64,000 bases of DNA. Source: Trichopria drosophilae. Taxonomy: Eukaryota; Arthropoda; Insecta; Hymenoptera; Diapriidae. The stretch spans positions 133,241,501 through 133,305,500 of the forward strand of contig CM059582.1 of the NCBI GenBank assembly GCA_030407085.1. The letters are read 5' to 3'. The notes beneath the pieces were generated by a model. The model was not told where the DNA came from. It worked only from the letters and a program-made list of their open reading frames with translations, and did no database searches. The position numbers and the translations under genes are program-made. Numbering within the stretch: position 1 is the stretch's first letter; every line of letters begins with the position of its first letter. Shown here piece after piece: positions 56,621 to 64,000 of the stretch.

Positions 56621-56797
56621 CAATATTGACAATTTTCGCCCGCGTAGCGGATATGGAATACGGTCATTCTAACAAAGCCGGGAAAAAATACATTTAGCGT
56701 TACCCAGGAACAACGACGTGGACGTAGTATTTTTCTGTTCCCTTTGGGGTGCTTGTTTTACGTGAGTCCCCTTGCCTCTCACTGTCTCACTGTTCAC

Positions 56798-57823
56798 TTA
56801 CTTGAGTAAGTGTTCGAAATGTTGACCTTCCACTTCAATGCATTTATTTATTCTTTCTTCAAATGACTTTATACATGATAGAATCATATCTGCAGAAATT
56901 TCTGCGCAAGCAGTTCTTATGCGTTCCACCATGTTTTCACGAGTCGTTGGTACTTGTTCATAAACCTTAGCTTTTAGGTAACCCCATAGGAAGAAATCCA
57001 GAGATGTTAGATCAGGTGACCTCGCAGGCCAATTAATGGGGCCACCTCTACCAATCCACCTACCATTGTAATCACGGTCTAGTATTTCCCTTGCTACTCT
57101 TGAAAAATGTGCTGGGCAACCATCATGCTGAAACCACATTGTCCGTCGGACGTCCATAGCAACATCCTCAAGTAGTAATGGTACTTCTTGTTCTAAGAAA
57201 TCTCGATATTTTGTTCCATTCAAATTACCTTCAATGAAATAAGGACCAATGAGTTTATTTCCTATGATTCCACACCAAACCTTCACCGACCAAGGACGTT
57301 GATGATTAACTTGTCGTAACCAATGGGGATTTTCTACGCTCCAATAATGCATGTTATGCCTATTGACGCCACCATGGTTCGTGAATGTAGATTCATCTGA
57401 AAATAATACATTAGCAAAGAAATTGTGGTTCGTTTGCATTTTTTTAAATGCCCATTCACAAAACACCACGCGGTTATGAAAATCATCGCCAGCTAGTTCC
57501 TGGTGCAGTGAAATGTGATATGGGTGAAACTTATGACGATGCAATATTCTTTGAATACTCTCTCTGGAAATGCCGGAATCGCGATGTAATTGTCGTGTGC
57601 TTACATGTGGATTTTGGTGAATAGCTGCTAGTACAGCTACTTCGTTAGCTTCTCCTGTAACTGTTAATCTTCGCTTCCTTTTTTTCATTTGTACGCTGCC
57701 ATCAGAGTGAAAGGCATTCACAACTTTGTAAAAAAAAGAACGCGAGCGAGCATTATCTGGAAAACGCTCAGCATACAACGCATCAAGCAACAGCATCGTC
57801 AATATTCCTCTTACATTCACCAT
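56798..57823 (-). CDS. DD41D transposase of element B (341-codon open frame)
   Basis: An open frame with the complete catalytic domain: VLFSDESTFT, FQHDGCPAHF and SPDLTSLDFFLWGYL, last two acidic residues 41 apart. A helix-turn-helix region precedes it. Relative to element A, a 7-base insertion near 57.80 kb shifts the frame upstream, so the first ATG used here (57823) begins in a different frame from A's ATG (equivalent position 57869), and about 20 N-terminal residues are replaced. The DNA-binding and catalytic regions are kept, so activity is possible but the N-terminus is probably altered. Confidence 0.85.
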   Translation of the reverse strand: MVNVRGILTMLLLDALYAERFPDNARSRSFFYKVVNAFHSDGSVQMKKRKRRLTVTGEANEVAVLAAIHQNPHVSTRQLHRDSGISRESIQRILHRHKFHPYHISLHQELAGDDFHNRVVFCEWAFKKMQTNHNFFANVLFSDESTFTNHGGVNRHNMHYWSVENPHWLRQVNHQRPWSVKVWCGIIGNKLIGPYFIEGNLNGTKYRDFLEQEVPLLLEDVAMDVRRTMWFQHDGCPAHFSRVAREILDRDYNGRWIGRGGPINWPARSPDLTSLDFFLWGYLKAKVYEQVPTTRENMVERIRTACAEISADMILSCIKSFEERINKCIEVEGQHFEHLLK

Positions 57824-58729
57824 AAATAAGAATCATTTCGATTTTTTCGGGAACTGTAGCAGGATTCATTTTTAACTTGCAATTCGATTTAAGCAATGAA
57901 GGGTAGACAAAAAATAGTCACGTAAACGGAAAGTTGTTATTCTAAAAGCAAAGTGACCTCCGACCGAATTACTACCAATACAATGGACTTCAAAAACAGT
58001 CTTACACTGAGAGACCGTGAATACTAAATTTTAATATGGGGATTAGAAAGTCGCGATATCCATTTACTTCCCTTCAGGAAAGTAGAGAAAAATGTAGGTG
58101 AACTGGTTACGTGTGACTCAACTTATGTATAAAATGATATGCTACTTTATTTTCAAGTTATGTCGCCCTCTAGCGTTATGTAACAGAACCGGCGCCGGTG
58201 ATGGCCGAAATGCAAGCGATGTATATGTATGAAACCACGTGAGTTCTCTCGGGGTCCGGTAGATGGCGACGAAATCCCCAAATGAAGTAAGAGTTTCGTT
58301 TTGTTTAATAGAAGCTGGTTTGACCGTCAATGCTCAGCTTATTTATTCTCATTTCGGAAAAAATATACAGAGAGAGAATGAATGAGCTGAGTGAAGGGAC
58401 ATGACGCGTTTTTTAATGGATTGCGTGATGTCCTCTTTTTGTTTATTAAATAATAAATTTAAAACCTAAAATGTAATTTTATTGAAGGTAGAAAACTTAT
58501 TTATAAAATTGCTTCCATATTGTATGCACAATTTTTATGTAATCAGTTTTGATTTCTAATATGAAGAATATCAATTATTCATAGTCTTAATTTTTCGAAT
58601 GGGCATTATTAAAATTTCATATTCAGAATGACAATTTTCGCAATTAATATTACTAAATTCTATTATTAAAAATTCTAATATTAGAATTTTTAATATTAAA
58701 TTTTCATAAAGGGATCAAATTGTCCCTAT

Positions 58730-58841
58730 TTGCCCCCTGGATGCCCCCCTTCGTGTCGAACAACTTTCATCGGACAACTGTTTTGATTCTGTGCATAGTT
58801 CTCGAGATATTTCGATGTCTTCAGATAAATCGGCCACCCTG
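58730..58841. repeat. Element B right terminal inverted repeat
   Basis: The inverted terminal unit ends in CGGCCACCCTG and is followed by a (TA)n run. Confidence 0.85.
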
Positions 58842-58859
58842 TATATATATATATATACA

Positions 58860-59380
58860 GTAATGAAAATGATGCCTTTTTTATGCACGCACATATTTTT
58901 GGACTAAAACATGAATTTAACAAAATGTACTTTTTTCATTTTAATACATAAACGCCTAATTGATAAAAATTGGTCCACGACCGCTTATATTAAAGATAAT
59001 TAAAATACCATTAAAAAAATCATGCATTTGTTGTTATGGGGATACATACCAATTATTTTTCGAAAAAAAAAATACAAAAAGATGTATTTTTTAACATTTT
59101 TTAACATTACTTCAAGTTAATTTCCTGAAAAAAGTTTAGTAAATATACCAATTTTTTCAAAATTTTATTATCTTCAACTTTTCTTCTACATACTATCTAC
59201 GTAAAACCCATATTTTTCGACTTATTATCGATTTTAACACGAAAAACGTCGAAAGACGAAATGTAATACAAAAGGTTTTTCGTTCATATTTCAGTGAATT
59301 TTGATCATAGAAAACAATGTTAGAAAGTAATTTGTTCGTAATTTCATTACATTTTTCGATTAGAGCGTCCGTGTTTGATA
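58860..59380. other. No gene recognised
   Basis: AT-rich DNA with poly-A/T runs. A 69-codon minus-strand frame near 59.2-59.4 kb has no recognisable family. Confidence 0.4.
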
Positions 59381-59540
59381 TACAGGGTATGTTGGTGTCC
59401 ACCCCAAATACCTTGAAAATAACGCATTTTACAAAAAAATGTTTCAGACAAAAGTTTCAAGATTTTTTCTGGGAAATTTAACGGCGACCTTTATTCGCCC
59501 TTGGTCATGACTTTGAAGGTCATATCAAGGTCAAATTCAA

Positions 59541-59830
59541 TTTTTTTAAATTGGAACCCCCATTTTTTATTGCAGATTTGGAAAGAGCAGGAAATTTTAC
59601 GTTCAGTTACATCCTTGTCCATGTCCGAGACAACGACCTTCAAGATCTTTTCAAGGTTAAAGTATTTTTTTTTAACGGAAATCCCATTTTTATTGTAGAT
59701 TTGGAAAGAGTAGATAGTTGACGTTCAAGTATGACCTTAAGGTTGTCCTGGATCACGACATTCCAGGTCATTCGAAGGTCAAAGTTGTTTTTTGTTTTTA
59801 ACGGGAACCCCTAATTTTTTACAGTGGTTT
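59541..59830. repeat. Element D left subterminal units
   Basis: Three decaying units, each with AACCCC..TTTTTATTG(C/T)AGATTTGG followed by GACGTTCA-type and AAGGTCA words. The first shares the TTTTTTATTGCAGATTTGG block with elements A and B, linking these families at their ends. Confidence 0.7.
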
Positions 59831-60109
59831 TGGAAAGAGCTGAAATCTGAATCGTACTGCAAATACTTTTTTTTCTTTGCATGTATGCTGTTCGTATTAC
59901 TAACGGTAACCCGGTACGAAGAGGGATAAGTCTAGGAATAACCTTCAAGTTTGCAAGAACAGCGAAAAAGACATGCCTTTTATTAGATTCTTGCACTTAT
60001 TTTGAAAACAGCAAATGTTATAAATAATGTTTCCAACAAAAAATTTAGCACATGAATTTCTGTACAGAAATGTTTTAAGGAGAGTAACCTATCAAGAACG
60101 TGTACCGCC

Positions 60110-60987
60110 GGCATTAGCATTAGCATTCCCTATTCTTGAAGAAGATGCGTAGTAATATCTTGACACGCCATTCGAATTCTCTCCTTCATATCTTCCATCG
60201 TTGTGGGTTCTGTTTTAGAGACTTTCTCTTTGACATATCCCCAAAGAAAGAAATCCAAAGGGGTTAAGTCCCGTGATCGTGGTGGCCAAACTTGCGCAGT
60301 ACTTGAGTGGTATGAGGTACATTTCTTAAGAGATTTGGCAACTCAGTTTGAAGAAAATCTAAATATTTGTTGCTATTAATGCACCTCCAAGAAATAGGGT
60401 CCTACAATGTAATTATCTATAATGCCAACCTAGACGTTAAGCGACCATTGGTGCTGGAACTCCTTATGTCTTTTCCAGTGTGGATTGGAATCTGCATAAT
60501 AATGCACCTCTATTAGTGAAGGTTGCTTCATCGCTAAACAGTACCATTTTAACGAATACTGGATTTGCTTCTACCTGTCCTTGTACCCACTTTCAGAAAG
60601 TTAAACTTCGAGGATAATCAGCCTCCTCTAATTTTTGAAGCATGTGAATGTGATATGGATGGAATTTTTGAGCCTTCAGAATTCGGTTGGCTGTCGATTT
60701 TGGGATACCATGATATTTCTCGATTTCTCTAGTTGAGATATGAGGATCTACAATAGTAGCTGCCACTGTAACTACAGATTTTTCTTCACCAGCGCCTGAT
60801 TTTCATCGCACTTTTTTTAAACTTCCGTTCTCAGCTCTGGTGCAAAGCCTTTTTTAGTTTTTCTATTAGGATGACGCCTGCTCGGATATTTTTCAGCATA
60901 AAAGCGCGCTGATAGCGAATAATTATCATCAGCTCGACCAACTAGACGAATCATATCCACAATTTCATTAGGTGGATAATCACCCAT
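60110..60987 (-). pseudogene. Element D transposase copy 1
   Basis: From the ATG at 60987 (MGDYPPNEIVDMIR) through a helix-turn-helix-like region (REIEKYHGIPKSTA) and catalytic-domain pieces around FSDEATFT to a C-terminal DLTPLDFFLWGYVK block near 60.27 kb. Many frame changes and stops. The same protein type as in elements A-C but well diverged. Confidence 0.75.
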
Positions 60988-61600
60988 GATCACTGTTCAC
61001 AAAAAATAAAGAAAAAAAACAAGATAAAACTAAAATAACCTTTCAATTACGAATAAGAACAGAAATCCAAAGATTTTGTTACTGCTGGAGACTATAGCAC
61101 AATTTCCTAGTTTATGAAATAAACACTGAGTTCAATTAGAATGAATGGCAATCGGCCTTCCGCACAAAAATTAACAATCTTTCAGTTATTCAAATGAACA
61201 AAGGACTCTAAACCGAAAATCCTTCGGGACTAAGTGGTTTTGTTTTTCAATTATTTTTCATCTAGCGACTGGTATAAACAAAAAGGATGTTGACATATGG
61301 GCGTTAATTTTATGAACGACTTTGTGGTCAAAATAAATAATAATTATCTTGTCCGGTGTTATTTATTTTGAATATAAAGTCATTCAAAAAATACACGCCC
61401 AAATGTCAATGACCTTTTTGTTTATACGAGTCACTGAATGAAAAATAACTATGAAAACAAAAAACCATTTCACCTCGAAATATTTTCGTTTTAGGCTCTT
61501 TTGTTCACTTGAATAAATGAAAGATTCTTAAGTTTCATACGGAAGGAGAATTGCCATTTATTCTAGTTGTACTTAAGTTCCTTGTTTGTAAACCGTAATC

Positions 61601-62200
61601 ATGGTTGATTGTCCACCTAAAGGCTTTAATGCTGAAAAATGTCTGAACATGCGTCATCCTAATAGAAAGACTATAAAAAGGCTTTGCACCAGAGCTGAGA
61701 GCGGAAGTCTGAAAAGAGAGTGACGAAAATCAGGTACTGGTGAAGAAAAATCTGTAGTTCCTGTAACATCTACTAGTGTATATCCTCATATCTCAGCCAG
61801 AGAAATCGAAAAACGTCATGATATTCTAAAATCGAAGGCCCATCGATTTCTGAAAACTCAAAAATTCCATCCATATCACATTCATATGCTTCGAAAATTA
61901 GAAGAGGCTGATTATCCTCGACGTTTAACTTTTTGCAATTGAGTGCAAGGACTGGTGGAAGCATTTGTTAAAATAGTACTGTTCAGCGATGAAACCACCT
62001 TCACCAATAGAGATGATGGTAGTAGGCATATTATGCATTGTTATACAGATTCTAATCCCGACTGGAAAAGACATACAAAGTTTCAGCGCCAATAATCGCT
62101 TAACGTCGGGGTTGACATTGTGGATAATTACACTGTGGGACCAAATTTCTTTCAGGAACATTTAAATGGTAATAAGTATGGATACAACCGCCGGTACACG
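61601..62200 (+). pseudogene. Element D transposase copy 2
   Basis: Same protein as copy 1 on the other strand, starting MVDCPPK. Relative to copy 1 it has lost about 60 bases near its start and the C-terminal third, which is deleted between a NGNK-like block and the 3' flank. Stops interrupt the rest. Confidence 0.72.
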
Positions 62201-62559
62201 TGCTTGATGATTTGCTAAAACATTTTTATAGAGAAATTTAAGTGCTACGTTCTTTCGAAACATTATTTATCCATCATTACGTAGATTTGCTGTTTTTAAA
62301 ATAAGTGCAAGAATCTAATAAAAGTCATGTATTTTTCGTCGTTTTTGCAAAATTGAAGTTTATTGTTAGATTTATTCCTCTTTTATGTGGGGTTACCTTT
62401 AGTAATACGAATAAATACATGCAACGATGAAAACAGTTTTAGTACGATTCAATATTTGACAATATTTAGCGACTTTGAATATTTTATCTTCTGAAGGTTA
62501 CAATAGCATATTATAAACTATCATGTCGGACATAAAATATCCAGTTCTTCCCAAATCCA

Positions 62560-62805
62560 CAATAAAAAATAGGGATTTACATTAAAAAACAACTATGACC
62601 TTGGGATTACCTCGAAGGTCGTGGATCAGGAATGGTCATTGTCATACTCAAACGTCAACTATCAACTCTCTCCAAATCTACAATAAAAAATGTGATTCCC
62701 GTTAAGAAAACAACTTTGACCTTGAAAAGATCTTGAAGGTCGTTGTCCAGGACATGGACAAGGTTGTACCTGAACGTAAAATTTCCTGCTCTTTCCAAAT
62801 CTACA
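62560..62805. repeat. Element D right subterminal units (part 1)
   Basis: Inverted counterparts of the left units (CTTTCCAAATCTACAATAAAAA, GACCTTGAAAAGATCTTGAAGG); the array resumes after the retroposed insertion. Confidence 0.65.
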
Positions 62806-63349
62806 TATATAGTAGAAATTTATTTGGCGCCCAGAGCTCATCGCCATTCGGGCGCCTCCTCCCACGAGGTTGGGGCCAAATTTGAGTGAAGCGCCAGCAC
62901 CGCTAGTTGTGTAAATATAAAAATCTACAAGTCAGCTACCAAAATTAGTAGTACCAAGCTGCCTACCATGAGGCTTCTGTTGGTTCAGAGAACCCTTTCT
63001 AACGTTGCCACGACCCGCTAGAGGTCAACCCTCTTTGCGGTTACTACCGGACGGACACGGCACGCCGCGCTGTAGCGCTCCCCCGTGTGGAGCCCGCCGG
63101 TAGGGGCTTGACACCGCACCCTAGCTCCCCAGTACGGAGGGTATCTCGAGTCGTTTCACGATCAGGCAATCGTCGGCACAGACCAGCCGAACGATCGGGT
63201 CCGTGAGGTCGTCAATTTTCAAAACTTGCTAAGAGAAGCGGATCTTTCAAAAGCATTGCTCCTCTTTGAGTTCGGGCACTTCGACCCCTCCCTCTTCCTT
63301 GCGGACGGAGTTATCCGCTCCGCTCTCTTCCACAAGTCCCCTGCGGGGA
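62806..63349 (-). mobile_element. Short retroposed insertion, 544 bp, 14-bp target duplication
   Basis: Flanked by TTTCCAAATCTACA at 62792-62805 and 63350-63363, in the middle of an element D unit. GC-rich. The minus-strand reading ends in CAAATAAATTTCTACTATATA, which looks like a 3' tail, so a truncated LINE or other retroposed sequence in minus orientation is likely. The 71-codon frame at 63219-63434 spans its end and is not convincing. Confidence 0.6.
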
Positions 63350-63535
63350 TTTCCAAATCTACAATAAAAAAATTGGGGTTCCCATTTAAAAAGATTGAAT
63401 TTGACCTTGATATGACCTTTAAGGTCATGGCCAAGTTCGAATAAAGGTTGCCGTTAAATTGCCCAGAAAAAATCTTGAAACTTTTGTCTGAAACATTTTT
63501 TTGTACAACGCGTTATTTTCAAGATATTTGGGGTG

Positions 63536-64000
63536 GACGTTTTCATTGCGTCGTAAAATTACCGACGTTTAAAAAAGTTAAATCTCGGCTTCTGTTGGTC
63601 GTAGAGACAGAAAAGACAAAAAAATAAAATTTTCAGAATTTCATAAGATACCATTTTTATCATATATTTACGTAAAATCGATATTCTACGAGTTAAACGC
63701 GAATAAAACGATTTTTCCCACCTTTCGGGGCACCTCATTCAGACGCAGCATCTGCGCTTGGGGACTTTTAGTATATTAAAGCGTACCCTCAAGTGAGCCT
63801 GTACACGAAGTTTCAGAAGAGTTAGTATTTTTTGTTTAAAGTATGCTATGTTACTGGGCTATTAATTAATATTCTATCCGTTATTAATTCGAATCCTTTT
63901 TTTCCATTTTTTGTCTGACATTAGACGAGCGTTGCAGGTTAAGCATTTCGAATCCCATCGATATAGTCTCTTATGGACGTCACGGTTCTCGCCGGAAAAC
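63536..64000. other. No gene recognised
   Basis: AT-rich DNA beyond element D; no feature assigned. Confidence 0.4.

Larger units (their letters stand above)
56132..58841 (-). mobile_element. DD41D-type transposon, element B (2.7 kb)
   Basis: Complete between CAGGGTGGCCGATTTATC and its inverted copy, flanked by TATA-type TA-rich DNA. It carries tandem TIR-type units at the left and a shorter inverted one at the right. It is opposite in direction to element A and starts about 10 bp from A's truncated end, forming a large inverted repeat with it. Confidence 0.9.
59383..63535. mobile_element. DD41D-type element D, an inverted duplication (4.2 kb palindrome)
   Basis: The left end, CAGGGTATGTTGGTGTCCACC, pairs with a right end that matches only from GTCCACCCC inward, so the outer right terminus is lost. 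Subterminal units of about 130 bp with TTTATTGCAGATTTGGAAAGAG and AAGGTCA words are present on both sides. Two broken transposase copies face away from a symmetry centre near 61.34 kb. A short retroposed insertion breaks the right arm. Confidence 0.78.

Overview
The window is eukaryotic and looks like an insect (arthropod) genome. It is AT-rich and almost wholly built of transposable elements. Their families point to arthropods: a Polinton/Maverick-type (adintovirus-like) element, an R2/R4-type LINE, Ty3/Gypsy pol and gag-protease fragments, piggyBac, Transib/RAG1-like and IS630-Tc1-mariner (DD41D) transposons, a tRNA-derived SINE and several foldback repeats. I recognise no ordinary host gene. 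The species cannot be named from the sequence; Hymenoptera would fit but is a guess.

Layout. 1-2.2 kb: AACGTTTC-rich degenerate repeat that cuts into the next element. 2.2-15.9 kb: a decayed Polinton-like element. It carries, on the minus strand, a double-jelly-roll major capsid protein, a small basic ORF, a minor-capsid relic, an adenain-like cysteine protease and a phospholipase-A2-like protein. On the plus strand it carries a packaging ATPase, a DUF8207-like protein, a coiled-coil fibre-like protein and a chromodomain integrase. A protein-primed family B DNA polymerase, with a candidate spliceosomal intron, and a paralogue of its N-terminal domain lie on the minus strand. The PLA2-like gene is split by a 2.4 kb TTAA-flanked element whose ends are inverted GTACG-rich repeats. 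16.1-18.9 kb: a palindromic minisatellite, a strong hairpin and a truncated Gypsy pol. 18.9-22.5 kb: an R4/Dong-like LINE on the minus strand. 22.8-27.6 kb: mostly unassigned DNA with a 61-bp tandem array. 27.6-29.6 kb: a Transib/RAG1-like transposase relic. 29.7-31.5 kb: an internally deleted piggyBac copy. 31.5-36.6 kb: satellite-like units and a dispersed inverted-repeat family carrying a solo LTR. 37-42.5 kb: GC-richer DNA with LTR-retroelement gag and protease remains. 43-48.4 kb: a piggyBac terminus, a SINE, a DD41D transposase fragment, foldback hairpins and a second copy of the 33-36 kb repeat family. 49-63.5 kb: a cluster of DD41D transposons. One (C) has an intact 358-codon transposase and about 300-bp inverted repeats. 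Two (A, B) are inverted copies of one family, A carrying a 1,300-bp LTR-like insertion. One (D) is an inverted duplication with two broken transposase copies facing away from each other.

How the parts relate. The Polinton genes would together have formed a virus-like unit: capsid, maturation protease, packaging ATPase, PLA2-like protein, own polymerase and integrase. Nearly every gene is broken by frameshifts, stops or insertions. Only the 227-codon fibre-like ORF, the 53-codon ORF and the transposases of C and B (B probably with an altered N-terminus) remain open. The nesting gives a relative history: Polinton before the TTAA element; Gypsy before the LINE; elements A/B before the LTR-like insertion in A; element D before the short retroposed insertion with a 14-bp duplication.
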